A stretch of DNA of 64,000 nt from Aporhodopirellula rubra (lineage in GTDB: Bacteria > Planctomycetota > Planctomycetia > Pirellulales > Pirellulaceae): assembly GCF_014192335.1 (NCBI RefSeq), contig NZ_JACHXU010000017.1, forward strand, positions 121,149-185,148. The letters are read 5' to 3'. The position numbers and the translations under genes were made by a program. This document shows positions 36,405 through 45,923 of the stretch, piece by piece (position 1 is the stretch's first letter; each line of letters begins with the position of its first letter). The notes under the pieces are model-generated. The model was not told the origin of the DNA. It ran no database searches and worked only from the letters and a program-made list of their open reading frames with translations.

Positions 36405-37664
36405 ATGACCGATATGCTTTCCGCCTCCGATTCCGCGTCTGCGATACCGTCCGCAACACAACCCGGGTTTCCGGTAGTTGCTAGCACCGCAGCCAAGCAG
36501 CCTCCGGCTACTGCCGCACCGACGTCGCGTGCGCTGCCGGGAAAGATCATGATCGTCGACGATGAGATCGCCAACGTATTGATCGTCAAGAAGTATTTGG
36601 AACGTGCGGGGTATCGAGATTTTGAAACCACGACGGACTCCACCGCCGCACTGCGGATTCTCAACGCGACACGTCCCGACGTGCTGTTGCTCGACGTCAA
36701 TATGCCGAGCGTGGATGGAATCGAGATTCTTCGCAAAGTCCGTGAAGAGCCGCAGTTTCGTCACCTCCCGGTGTTGATCCTGACGGCGAATACCGACGAA
36801 CAAATCAAGTTGACCTGTCTGGATCTCGGCGCGACTGACTTTTTGCTCAAACCCGTCGACCCGATGGATTTGACGCCGCGTGTTCGCAACTCGTTGCAAG
36901 CGAAATCGTTTCAAGATCGTTTGCAAAATCACGCCACCGAACTCGAACTCAAAGTCGAACAACGCACTCGGGAACTCGAAGCATCGCGGCGGGAAGTCGT
37001 GTACTGTCTCGCCCGTGCGGCGGAACTTCGCGACAACGACACTGGCAACCACGTGATCCGCGTCGGACGTTTTGCAGGGATCATCGCCAAAGCGATGGGA
37101 CTGCCGGATTGGTTCGTTCGCGATATCGAGATGGCCGCTCAGTTGCACGATGTCGGCAAGATCGCGATCCCTGATGCGATTCTGCTCAAGCCAGGAAAGC
37201 TCGAACCCGAAGAGTTCGAAATCATCCAGAACCACGTCAAGTTCGGTCATCAAATCATCCAACCGCACGCCGGACAGGATGCCCGCTTGATGCGGCGACA
37301 CGTCGAGTTCGGCAGCGACATGCTTCGCAACGGCAGTGCGTTGATGCGGCTCGCCGCGAGTATCGCGCAAACGCACCACGAACGGTTCGACGGCACCGGA
37401 TACCCACTCGGATTGGCCGCCGAAGACATTCCTCTCGAAGGACGGATCACGGCGGTCGCCGACGTTTTCGATGCACTCTCAGCAGAACGTCCTTATAAGA
37501 AGGCGATGCCACGCGAGAAGTGTTTCTCGATTCTCGAAGAAGGGCGCGGAACGCACTTCGATCCCGATGTCCTCGATGCGTTCTTCGCGTCGACGAAAGA
37601 GATCGTGCGTGTACAACTCGACTTTATGGATCACGTCGATTCACCAAAACCGCCGACGGAATAG
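36405..37664 (+). CDS. Response regulator with HD-GYP phosphodiesterase domain (RpfG-like)
   Basis: A 419-residue cytosolic regulator. An Ala/Pro-rich leader (~1-45) precedes the receiver domain with the acidic pair VDDE, the phospho-acceptor Asp97 (VLLLDVNMPSVDG) and LKPVD. A coiled coil (~165-200, TELELKVEQRTRELEASRREV) links to an HD-GYP domain with HDVGKIAIP (His248-Asp249) and HHERFDGTGYP (Gly-Tyr-Pro 332-334). Such domains degrade c-di-GMP. The gene lies 178 bp downstream of the tandem-HPt hybrid kinase, so phosphotransfer from that kinase is the simplest reading. By inference the output may influence attachment or the giant adhesin nearby. Confidence 0.94.
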   Translation: MTDMLSASDSASAIPSATQPGFPVVASTAAKQPPATAAPTSRALPGKIMIVDDEIANVLIVKKYLERAGYRDFETTTDSTAALRILNATRPDVLLLDVNMPSVDGIEILRKVREEPQFRHLPVLILTANTDEQIKLTCLDLGATDFLLKPVDPMDLTPRVRNSLQAKSFQDRLQNHATELELKVEQRTRELEASRREVVYCLARAAELRDNDTGNHVIRVGRFAGIIAKAMGLPDWFVRDIEMAAQLHDVGKIAIPDAILLKPGKLEPEEFEIIQNHVKFGHQIIQPHAGQDARLMRRHVEFGSDMLRNGSALMRLAASIAQTHHERFDGTGYPLGLAAEDIPLEGRITAVADVFDALSAERPYKKAMPREKCFSILEEGRGTHFDPDVLDAFFASTKEIVRVQLDFMDHVDSPKPPTE

Positions 37665-38173
37665 ATCGGCGTTGAGGCAACTCACCGGTTGCCGCGTGCG
37701 GGAGTCTTGCCTAATCAACGTTTCCATCGCTTCGGTAACCACCGTCACCAATCGGTGGCTGAGTTCTGGTAAACGCCGAATTCTAGGAAACAAAACGGCA
37801 AGAGCGTTTCCGAAAACGACATAGCCGATCTCGCCGGACCTCGTTGTCCGCGGATCTGGCGAGTCGAGCTTCATTGAACGGCATTGGTATATTCGTTCAC
37901 GCTGTCGCTCGAAGCTCGTTAGCATAGCCGCCGGAATGGGGCCTGAAGTCACGCTCGGCATTCGCGTTCGCATTCGAATCGCCGCCTCGCGAATCATTCG
38001 CGATTCGCGAACACAGCCACCACGGTTGTCTTCACCGATTCGCAAGGTTTCTTTCACCGTCTTCCCGAGTTCGTTGCGGGAAAGTGTGTCTGATGGTGAT
38101 GAGGCGTTTGCAAACGCGGGGAAGCGATCGCTGCCCGTGGAGGTGTTCTCTCGAACGCCGTTTGCCTTTTGAT
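37665..38173. other. 509-bp gap between convergent genes
   Basis: Downstream of the HD-GYP gene and of the DUF11 gene. An inverted repeat, CTCGCC at 37830 with GGCGAG ending at 37863, encloses a smaller GGAC/GTCC pair; it may serve as a bidirectional terminator. A frame of about 78 codons at 37936-38172 has no recognisable features and was not called. Confidence 0.45.
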
Positions 38174-41041
38174 TTAAGGCGTCACTTCCGTCGGATGCGG
38201 AGCCGCGATTCCGGCGGGGAAGTTTCGGCTTACCGCTTCGAACAACAGGTTGAACGTTTGCGGTTGGTTGCTTCGCAGGACAAGTTCATAGTCGATCGAT
38301 TCGCCCGGTTTGATCGACCGGATTTCTTCGAAATAGATCGTGTTCCCACTGCGGTTAAACCGACTGAGTTCGGGGCTTTGCGTTTGTGACAATCGCTCGA
38401 TCGAAACACCCGGTGGTAGGTCGAATGCGATCTGGACCCCGTTGTCGATCATGTTCGTGTCGTTGGTCAGCCGCAAACTGTATCCGATTGCGTCGCCGAC
38501 ACGTGGAGAGATGTCTCGCTGTAACACGTCCAGACGGATCGTTCCCGAATTGGTGTTTCGGTCCGATGGGCTGGTCGGTGGTGGCGTCGCATTGTTGTTC
38601 GATGGTGGTGGCGTGCCCGGTCCACCCGGAATGCCCGGTGGGGTGCGGGCGGGTGGCAAGACCGGAGGTGCGGTGAGCGGCCGGTCGGGCGTGTTGTTTG
38701 GGAAAATCTGCACGCTAGTCGAATCGCGTCCGCGTGCACCTTCGGCGGATTCCGCCGTGAAGATGAACTGGCTGCTTGCGCTCGCTTGCTGGGCGGAGAA
38801 TTCTCCTTCGATTACTGCCGTCTCTTCGGCGGGTAACTCGGGAATCGTCCAAACGATCAGGTAAGCGGTGTCGAGGTTGCGTGGGAAGTCCACGGTCGCT
38901 TGTTCGGGGACGACTTGCGGATCGTACGACATCGTGACGCGAACATTCTTGAGGGGAATGGCGCCGGTGTTCTCGACACGGCCACGAATGAAGACGCGAT
39001 CACCAACGACGATACGATCGCGTGCCGCCGAAACCGTGACCGACATCGCCGGCGTCGGTGGAGGCCGGTTGATCACCGTCACGCACGACGATTGGGATTG
39101 TTGTTGGCCACCTGCGGCCGTCGCGGTGAAGTTAACGCAACGCAGTCCGGAATCGAGTGAAGTGAACGCCACCGTGCTGCGCCAGATCTGCCCTGGCTGC
39201 AACGGACCGTCAGTTTTATCGTTGGCGACTTCTCGCGTGTTCTCTTGCGAGTGAGTCATGTACTCGTCGCCCAACGCGGTCAAACCCACGTCTCGCAGTG
39301 GGCGATCGCCCGTATTTTCGACTTCGATGGAATAGACGACGCTATCGCCTGCTTCGTAACGTTGTTTTTCCGGTGAAACGCGGAGCACCAACGAGGGGCG
39401 ATAAATGTCAACGCGAACGCTGTCATCGGCGGCCAACCCGCCGTCTCCGCGAGCTTCGAACGAAATTGAGATCGGTGACGTCGCGCTGAGTTTCAACCCG
39501 ATGTCGAGTTGTTGTTGCGGAGGGATCGTTCCGATTTCCCACACGACGCTGTTTGGGAATACCTTCGCGAACGCGTCCGATGAGAGCACTTTGACGCCTT
39601 CGGGGATCGCCGCGCGGACTTCCACGCCTGTTGCATCTTGATCGCCGGGGTTGGCAATGTTTGCGAACACGTCGAATGGCACGTCATACGAGGCGACCTC
39701 GGGGCCGCCCGTTCGCAGCGTCAGTTGGGGTGACGACCACGTGACGAACGCTTGCCCGCGTCCGAGCGTCAAATCGGGCATGTTGTCGCTCAGTCCACCG
39801 GGACGGATCACGCGAACGTCGATGATGGCGTTGCCCGACGTTCCGGGAATCGGAACGAGGGTCGCGGGAGCGTTTCCGGAATCGTCGACGTTGACCTCGA
39901 CGACCGACGAACCATCGGTGCCCGCAAACGTCGCGAGTTCGGGGTTCATCAATTCGTAACGGACTTTCCATCCACGTGCGGGCAATGATCCTTCGGCGCG
40001 AGTCACTCGGGTGACGAGTTCCGCAGCCACACCAGCATTGAGCCGTTGTGGGCCAGGGAATTGCCATCGGGCGTCGACCCAGTAGATCGTCGCGTTCGCT
40101 TTTCGTTGGTCCCAGCATTCACTGTCGGGGGCCAGTACGGTGACGTGGCTGGTGCCCTCACTCGGGCTGCTCAGGGTTAACCATGTTTGGCCCTTTTCGA
40201 GTTTGACGTCGTCGGCGGGATTCGTGTTTCCTCGCGTGATCAACGCCGCTTTCGTGCTGGTCACGCCACGTGCGTACGCGCCGTCTTGTTTTTCAGCGGC
40301 TGGGATTTTCGCCAAACGATGCAACATACCCGGCGCATCGTCTCCGACGGCAATAATGTTACCAACGCTATCACGGCTGAGCATCCACTCGAGCGGTTCG
40401 CCGACTTGCAGATACCCATCGGTGCCGCAAATGCCCGACAACAACATCACCTCGCCGCCTACGGGGGCAACAATCTTTTGGGGTGTCAAAAGAATGCAGC
40501 CGCGTTTTCCACGAGGAGGAAGTTTGCAGGCTTTGGTGGCATTGATTTCGGTTCCGTAGAGAACAGCTGGCGGTCCGACGAGGCAATCGCCGCCGCATCC
40601 CGGGCCGGGGACGCACGGTTCATTGCTCGCCACACCACTGCCCGTGACCGCGTTGGGGTTCACACACGCGGGCGGATCGGCGGGATCTTGGAACGCCGGT
40701 TCAGGAAAACTGAAACCAGGGCAGCGGAGGCATGAGCCGAGACCACCGAGGCAGCCCAGACATTGGCAAGAACTGCTGAGGGCACAATCGCCGTTCATGC
40801 ACGGCAACGCGAGTCCTGTCGTCGTCGGCAGCGGCGAAAACAGGCAACTGCCCGTCGGGTCAATCGCGGGCAATCGCAATTGGCTGCATCCGCTGCCGAC
40901 AAAAAACAACATGAGTGCGATGATCGCGGTCACGTGGCGGAACGTCCGAGTCAGAACATCGGATCGCGTGACGATGCCGCGACGAAGTGATTGCTCACAT
41001 CGCGGGCTGCGTAGATCGTCAGTGATCGCTGTCAAACTCAT
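38174..41041 (-). CDS. Cysteine-rich DUF11-repeat lipoprotein
   Basis: A 955-residue envelope protein. The start at 41041 gives an N-terminal region of ~40 residues, then a hydrophobic segment and lipobox (IIALMLFFVGSGC), so it is probably lipidated. Residues ~60-170 are unusually Cys-rich (about 18 Cys, e.g. CQCLGCLGGLGSCLRCPG). The rest contains at least four DUF11-type beta-sandwich repeats with the marker VxNTGxxPLxxV (VENTGDRPLRDVGL; VENTGAIPLKNVRV) and similar copies near 550 and 860. A Pro/Asn-rich linker (~800-840) precedes the last repeat. DUF11 plus many Cys recalls the chlamydial OmcB envelope protein, from the same superphylum; homology beyond DUF11 is not shown. The unusually long leader makes the start uncertain. 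Confidence 0.8.
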   Translation of the reverse strand: MSLTAITDDLRSPRCEQSLRRGIVTRSDVLTRTFRHVTAIIALMLFFVGSGCSQLRLPAIDPTGSCLFSPLPTTTGLALPCMNGDCALSSSCQCLGCLGGLGSCLRCPGFSFPEPAFQDPADPPACVNPNAVTGSGVASNEPCVPGPGCGGDCLVGPPAVLYGTEINATKACKLPPRGKRGCILLTPQKIVAPVGGEVMLLSGICGTDGYLQVGEPLEWMLSRDSVGNIIAVGDDAPGMLHRLAKIPAAEKQDGAYARGVTSTKAALITRGNTNPADDVKLEKGQTWLTLSSPSEGTSHVTVLAPDSECWDQRKANATIYWVDARWQFPGPQRLNAGVAAELVTRVTRAEGSLPARGWKVRYELMNPELATFAGTDGSSVVEVNVDDSGNAPATLVPIPGTSGNAIIDVRVIRPGGLSDNMPDLTLGRGQAFVTWSSPQLTLRTGGPEVASYDVPFDVFANIANPGDQDATGVEVRAAIPEGVKVLSSDAFAKVFPNSVVWEIGTIPPQQQLDIGLKLSATSPISISFEARGDGGLAADDSVRVDIYRPSLVLRVSPEKQRYEAGDSVVYSIEVENTGDRPLRDVGLTALGDEYMTHSQENTREVANDKTDGPLQPGQIWRSTVAFTSLDSGLRCVNFTATAAGGQQQSQSSCVTVINRPPPTPAMSVTVSAARDRIVVGDRVFIRGRVENTGAIPLKNVRVTMSYDPQVVPEQATVDFPRNLDTAYLIVWTIPELPAEETAVIEGEFSAQQASASSQFIFTAESAEGARGRDSTSVQIFPNNTPDRPLTAPPVLPPARTPPGIPGGPGTPPPSNNNATPPPTSPSDRNTNSGTIRLDVLQRDISPRVGDAIGYSLRLTNDTNMIDNGVQIAFDLPPGVSIERLSQTQSPELSRFNRSGNTIYFEEIRSIKPGESIDYELVLRSNQPQTFNLLFEAVSRNFPAGIAAPHPTEVTP

Positions 41042-41481
41042 CGGTCCATCGGTCGAGCGGGGAAAAAAGAATTCGTCCGTAGGAAAGCTAGCACGCAATC
41101 CCCGAAGAGGCGTTGGGTGCAAGTGGGAAAACGAAATTCTCTCGAAAAGCGGTAACGCGGGGGAACGGTTGCGCCGATGATAACGGTCCGTCTGGTCGGC
41201 AAAACTAAAAGGTCGGTTGGGCAATGACGCGGCGTCGGATCGGTAATGTTCTCGATCGAGTCGAGTGGTTGCATCGAAGTCACCGTGAAACGGCGGTGGC
41301 GGTGCGCTCAATGCGGTGTACTCGCCCGGTTGTGATCGGGCACGCGAAGAGTTTGAATAGGGCACTGAGAAAATTGATCGCGCGTCGGCATGGATTTACG
41401 TCACTCGGCGTGCTACGCCGAACGCGCGCGACGTGAGACGTGACCGATCACCAAATTCCCCACTACCCGCTGACTCACTCC
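41042..41481. other. 440-bp divergent intergenic region
   Basis: It separates the DUF11 lipoprotein (minus) from the oxidoreductase (plus) and should hold both promoters. The coding frame upstream of 41041 stays open to 41365 on the minus strand but shows no family resemblance. No other feature was recognised. Confidence 0.4.
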
Positions 41482-42645
41482 ATGACGCATTCTCCCGTTC
41501 GATTTGGCGTGCTCGGAACCGGACGGATTACTCGGCGGTTGATCGCCGACCTGCAATCGACGCCGGGGGCGAGTGTCTCGGCGATTGCATCGCGTAGCGG
41601 CGATCGTGCGAAATGGAGTGCCGACAGTCACGGCATTGCCGCCGCAGTGGAAGGGTACGCGGAATTGCTCGCACGCGATGATGTTGACGCCGTTTACATT
41701 GCGTTGCCGCCGTCGCTGCATCACGAATGGACGCTCGCCGCGTGCCAGGCGGGCAAGCATGTCTTGTGCGAAAAACCGGTTGCGTTGTCGGCGGCACAAG
41801 TCTCCGAGATGATTGCGGCAGCCAACAGTGCGGATGTTCGCTTCCTTGATGCGACCGCTTGGTTGCACCATGAGCGGACTGACCAATTCCGACAATGGCT
41901 CACGACAACGGGACCTCAGGAAGATTCCGCCAAAGCGGCAGCTAAGAAGGACGACCTGTTCGACGATGAATCCGAATCCGATGACGAGGCCATCCCTTTT
42001 CGACTCGGGCCGCTACGTCATCTCAGTGCCTCGGTCTCTTTCCCGAATCCGTTCCTCGATGGCGACCATCGATTGCACGCAAGTCTCGGTGGCGGTGCAT
42101 TGTTGGATCTCGGTTGGTACTCAGCGGGCTTGATCCGATTCGCGAGCGGTGTTTTGCCGAAAGAAGTCTATGCGCAGGCTGTGATGCGAGGTGAAATCGT
42201 CGCTCGAGTCTCGGCCACGATGATCTTTTATGATGAGTTGACCGCGACGCTGTCTTGCGGGTTCGACACGTCCACGCGAAAGTGGTTTGAGATCGCCGGC
42301 ACAGACGCATCGATCGTCTGTGATGACTTCACGCGACCCTGGGCTGAAAAGCCCGCACGCAGTTGGGTTCACGAAGCGTCCGGAAAGGTCCATTCGTTCG
42401 TCCCGCCGAGTGAGGTGAACGTACCGGCCGAACCAAATTCTGCACCGGAGGGAGGCGTGCCGGTCCATCGTTGCCTGCAAGAACGAGTCATGATTGGCAC
42501 CCTGGTACGATGGATTCGCGAAGGAGCACCGTCCGGTCAACCTGCACCGTGGAACGCGTTTCACGAACAAGCATTGCATACGCAAACGATGCTGGACGCG
42601 CTCGATGAATCGATTCGCCGCAAACAACCGGTGTCGTTGGGGTAG
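41482..42645 (+). CDS. Gfo/Idh/MocA-family oxidoreductase
   Basis: A 387-residue NAD(P)-dependent sugar or inositol type dehydrogenase. The Rossmann motif GVLGTGRITRRL begins near residue 7, VDAVYIALPPSLHHEW is the typical second block, and CEKPVALS contains the conserved EKP lysine. The insert DLFDDESESDDEAIPF at ~160-175 is an acidic loop not usual in the family. LGGGALLDLGWYSAGLIRF is the C-terminal domain signature with the usual Asp. The start at ATG 41482 was preferred over an upstream GTG at 41440. There is no Tat or other signal, so it is cytosolic. The substrate is unknown. Confidence 0.9.
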   Translation: MTHSPVRFGVLGTGRITRRLIADLQSTPGASVSAIASRSGDRAKWSADSHGIAAAVEGYAELLARDDVDAVYIALPPSLHHEWTLAACQAGKHVLCEKPVALSAAQVSEMIAAANSADVRFLDATAWLHHERTDQFRQWLTTTGPQEDSAKAAAKKDDLFDDESESDDEAIPFRLGPLRHLSASVSFPNPFLDGDHRLHASLGGGALLDLGWYSAGLIRFASGVLPKEVYAQAVMRGEIVARVSATMIFYDELTATLSCGFDTSTRKWFEIAGTDASIVCDDFTRPWAEKPARSWVHEASGKVHSFVPPSEVNVPAEPNSAPEGGVPVHRCLQERVMIGTLVRWIREGAPSGQPAPWNAFHEQALHTQTMLDALDESIRRKQPVSLG

Positions 42646-42713
42646 TTGTTCGAGCGAGCGAGTCTCGGTTATCCTCCCGTTTTCGAAATCAATTCGTAGC
42701 GGTCGAGGTCTTC

Positions 42714-43142
42714 ATGGCAGTTGAAATCAGTGCGGTTTATCAGGGCGAGCTTCATTGCGACGCGACCCACGGTCCGAGCGGACAGCAAATCTCGACGGAC
42801 GCGCCGACTGACAACGGTGGCCGCGGAGAAGCGTTTTCGCCGACGGACCTGGTTGCGACCGCGCTGGGCACCTGTGTTTTGACGATTCTCGGACTCGTGT
42901 CGGCCCGCCACAATGTCGATTTGAGCGGCACGACGGTAAAGGTGACCAAGGAAATGATCCAGTCTCCGGTGCGTCGGATCGGCCGCTTAGCCACCGTCGT
43001 GACCTATCCCGCATCCGTCCAACTCGATGATGAGATGCGTTCTCGGCTGGAATCGGCGGCACGGCATTGCCCCGTTCACCAGAGCCTTCACCCCGATATT
43101 GATGCCCCGATCGAGTTCGTGAACGCCGGTCAATCCGCCTGA
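42714..43142 (+). CDS. OsmC/Ohr-family protein
   Basis: A 142-residue small protein of the OsmC superfamily, which reduces organic hydroperoxides through a pair of cysteines. The first Cys is in TALGTCVLTILGL (~residue 53) and the second in ARHCPVHQSL (~residue 120), the usual spacing. GRGEAFSPTDLVATALG is the family helix start. It lies 68 bp after the oxidoreductase on the same strand and may be co-transcribed. OsmC and YhfA-type subgroups cannot be separated by eye. Confidence 0.88.
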   Translation: MAVEISAVYQGELHCDATHGPSGQQISTDAPTDNGGRGEAFSPTDLVATALGTCVLTILGLVSARHNVDLSGTTVKVTKEMIQSPVRRIGRLATVVTYPASVQLDDEMRSRLESAARHCPVHQSLHPDIDAPIEFVNAGQSA

Positions 43143-43335
43143 AGTAACGAAAAAAGGGGGTGGATCGTCGGAATCTGGCGGAAAGCCCCTCCCGTAGGCT
43201 GGCTAGCGTCCGTTTCGCCGATCATACTTTCGCATCCAAACATCGGAGAGTTCCAATCGCGACGCTCACGATGCCGCGTTAAAACCTCATGGTTTGCTAA
43301 TCGACCTTTTCGGCCCAACTGCCCACGTTTGCCCA

Positions 43336-44790
43336 ATGAAATCTTCCGACCTCGTGATCACCGGCGTTGGAATGGTTTCGTCGATCGGAGTGGGACGCAA
43401 AGCGTTTTCGGATTCATTGCTCGGCGGCGTCAGCGGAGTCAAGCGTCTCAGTGCCGAGGCGTCCGAGGAGAACGAGCACGTTACGCGGCGGTATCGAACC
43501 GTTAACGGCGAAGCAGCGCTCGACGAAGAAACGGCAGTCGTCGCTAGTTTGGACAACTTCGACGGCAAGCTCTTTGTGAAGCCGCGAAAGGCACTCAAAG
43601 TCATGTGCCGCGAAATTCAAACCGCCTACGCGGCCTCCCAATTGGCGATCGAAGACGCGGGACTGCAACCCTATCTCCCCGCGCAACCACCCGAGGACGC
43701 CGCAACGCAACGGCCTCGCTCCACGCTGAAGTCTCGCAAGCGTCCGTGCTACACCGAAGGTGGAAAGATCCAGAGTGACCGGATCGGAACCGTCTTCGGC
43801 AGCGAACTGCTCTACGGTGCCCCCGAAGAATTGTCCGACGCCTTTTATGATTGCCTCGCTGAAAACGGGAAATTCGACCCGAGCCAATTCGGCAACGCGG
43901 CGATGAAACGGATCACGCCGTTGTGGTTGCTGAAGTATTTGCCGAACATGCCCGCGTGCCACTTCAGCATCGTGCTCAATGCTCACGGTCCCAACAATTC
44001 AATTACCGTCGGCGACACGTCCGGCCATGCCGCGTTAATCGAAGCCTGCGGGTACCTCAAACGTGAGATCGCAGATTTCATGGTGGTCAGTGCCAGCGGT
44101 TCACGTTTGAATGCGACTCGCGCGCTGTTCACCGAAGACCAACCGTTGGCAAAAGCGATGAACCCGGCCGCGCATAGTAGCCGTCCGCACGCGAGTGACG
44201 CCGACGGATTAGTGCGCGGTGAAGGCGCCGGTGGTCTGACGCTCGAACGCGCCGACATGGCGGCGGCTCGAGGTGTGCGTCCGATCGCTCATGTGACCGG
44301 TTACGCATCACGTTTCCTGCCCTCGCACGCATTCGCAACCGGACAACAAAACGCGGACCTGCGGCCCGATGCCGGTCGTGGGAGCGTTGAATCAATCGTT
44401 TCGGCGATGCGTGGGGCGATGGATGCCGCCGGAGTGACCGCGGACCAAATCGGTGCAATCGTTGGCCACGCCGTTGGCGACCCTGTGCTCGATGCGTGCG
44501 AACGTGACGCGATCCTATCTGTCGCTCCGAACGCCCCTGTTCTCTTACCGGGAACCCTGCTCGGTCACACCGGCGCCGCCAGTGGGATGATGGGCGTTTT
44601 GGCGGCCTGCGTTACGATGCAGAGCGGCAGGATCTCGCCGGTCCCGCACGCCGATTCCTGTGTCGACGCGACCGGGAAAACCAAACCGTTGAACCTGAGT
44701 GACCGCGTCCGTCAATTGGAAAAGCGGACCGTGATGGCGATCGCTCACACGTCGCCGGGCAACGCCACCGCCATCATTCTGCAAGACTAA
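43336..44790 (+). CDS. Beta-ketoacyl-synthase homologue lacking the catalytic Cys
   Basis: A 484-residue thiolase-fold protein of the FabF/KAS type. ITGVGMVSSIG at the N-terminus, KYLPNMPACHFSI, GPNNSIT, DGLVRGEGAGGLTLE and LLGHTGAASGMMG mark the family. At the nucleophile the usual TACxSG reads VGDTSG, so Cys is replaced by Asp227. The conserved Lys before the last GHxxGAxG also appears lost (PGTLLGHTG). Both active-site His positions (VGHAVGDP and LLGHTG) remain. It therefore resembles chain-length-factor-like or decarboxylating partners rather than a working condensing enzyme; function is inferred only. No ACP, ketoreductase or second synthase is adjacent. The start at 43336 fits the family N-terminus. 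Its stop overlaps the convergent neighbour's stop by 4 bp. Confidence 0.82.
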   Translation: MKSSDLVITGVGMVSSIGVGRKAFSDSLLGGVSGVKRLSAEASEENEHVTRRYRTVNGEAALDEETAVVASLDNFDGKLFVKPRKALKVMCREIQTAYAASQLAIEDAGLQPYLPAQPPEDAATQRPRSTLKSRKRPCYTEGGKIQSDRIGTVFGSELLYGAPEELSDAFYDCLAENGKFDPSQFGNAAMKRITPLWLLKYLPNMPACHFSIVLNAHGPNNSITVGDTSGHAALIEACGYLKREIADFMVVSASGSRLNATRALFTEDQPLAKAMNPAAHSSRPHASDADGLVRGEGAGGLTLERADMAAARGVRPIAHVTGYASRFLPSHAFATGQQNADLRPDAGRGSVESIVSAMRGAMDAAGVTADQIGAIVGHAVGDPVLDACERDAILSVAPNAPVLLPGTLLGHTGAASGMMGVLAACVTMQSGRISPVPHADSCVDATGKTKPLNLSDRVRQLEKRTVMAIAHTSPGNATAIILQD

Positions 44791-45923
44791 ATCGGCCGCG
44801 AATAGAGTCGATACGTTTTGTCGAGCGTCGAACCGGATGCGTCCAGAATCGATCGCATGGCATCGTTGGTCTCGAGAATCCAAGACATCTCGCAGTATTG
44901 GGCGCCGTTGTTAACGCTCGCGGTGCGGCAACGGTCGATCATCGAAAACGCGATCGCAGCGCCCGTGCGAGTGTTCTGAAACTCTCGCGAAATTCCCATT
45001 AAAGGAACACGCACCGATCGACAGGGGATCCGTTTGATCCGGTAGAGCATCCGCATCCATCCCAACGGAAACAGTTTCCCGTTCAGGTCCGCGGTGAGTT
45101 CATTCAGGTTCGGAATCACGACGATAAAGCCCGCGACCTTGCCGTCAACTTCCGCGAGGACCACGGCGTCGGTGCTGAATAACCGGCGGACCAACATCGC
45201 GAGATCGTTCACTTCCCCCTGAGTCATCGGCACATGGCCCCAGTTTTCTGACCAGGACTCGTTGAAGAGTTCGAGCAGCAAACCTAGTTCGGACTCGAGT
45301 TTTCGTTTGTCGACGTTGCGAAGTTTGATTTTCGTGTTGCGAGCCGCCGATCGCAAGATCCGTTCAATCCGCTCGGGATACGGTTGGGAGATATCGAGGT
45401 GGTATGCGTAAACGTCGATCTCCTTCTGCAACCCCGCCTCGCAAAACAGACGCTGGTAGTAGTCCGGGTTGTGGCTCATAAAGATGTACGGTGGACGATG
45501 AAACCCATCGATCAACAGCCCGGCTTCCTCGTTGATCGACAAATTGAAGGGTCCCACCATCCGGTTCATGCCACGCTCGGCGAGCCATGCGGAGGCAGCG
45601 TCAAACAAGGTCTTTGCCGTTTGCGGACAGTTCACGCACTCGAAGAATCCAAAATGCCCCGTTCCCGCACCCTGATGTTGTTGAGTGAGGTCGCAGACCT
45701 GAGCGGAGATGCGGCCGACGACACGCCCCTGATGTCGCGCCAAAAACAACGCCGCCTTCGCGTGTTCAAAATACGGATTCTTCCGTGGGTTTAGACGCGT
45801 GCGAATTTCGGCTAAAAGCGGTGGCACCCAATGAGCATCCTCGCCGTAGATCGACCAAGGAACCTGCAGGAAATCTCGCATGTCCCGGCGGCTGGCGACG
45901 AGTTGGGTGGTGATTTCCGTCAT
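44787..45923 (-). CDS. GNAT-like acetyltransferase family protein
   Basis: A 378-residue cytosolic protein. It has an N-terminal half with FLQVPWSIYGEDAHWVPPLL, AALFLARHQGRVVGRISA and FGFFECVNC, and a C-terminal half containing VVLAEVDGKVAGFIVVIPN, the beta-strand pattern of the GNAT fold. Proteins of this architecture are common in Bacteroidetes, planctomycetes and deltaproteobacteria and are usually annotated only as N-acetyltransferase-like; the substrate is unknown. The start was placed at ATG 45923; ATG 45980 would add 19 residues. It converges with the ketoacyl-synthase homologue, sharing 4 bp. Confidence 0.72.
   Translation of the reverse strand: MTEITTQLVASRRDMRDFLQVPWSIYGEDAHWVPPLLAEIRTRLNPRKNPYFEHAKAALFLARHQGRVVGRISAQVCDLTQQHQGAGTGHFGFFECVNCPQTAKTLFDAASAWLAERGMNRMVGPFNLSINEEAGLLIDGFHRPPYIFMSHNPDYYQRLFCEAGLQKEIDVYAYHLDISQPYPERIERILRSAARNTKIKLRNVDKRKLESELGLLLELFNESWSENWGHVPMTQGEVNDLAMLVRRLFSTDAVVLAEVDGKVAGFIVVIPNLNELTADLNGKLFPLGWMRMLYRIKRIPCRSVRVPLMGISREFQNTRTGAAIAFSMIDRCRTASVNNGAQYCEMSWILETNDAMRSILDASGSTLDKTYRLYSRPI

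Noticed and set aside
37936..38172. 78-codon frame between the HD-GYP and DUF11 genes
   Set aside because: Ser/Arg-rich translation without motif, in a gap between convergent genes.
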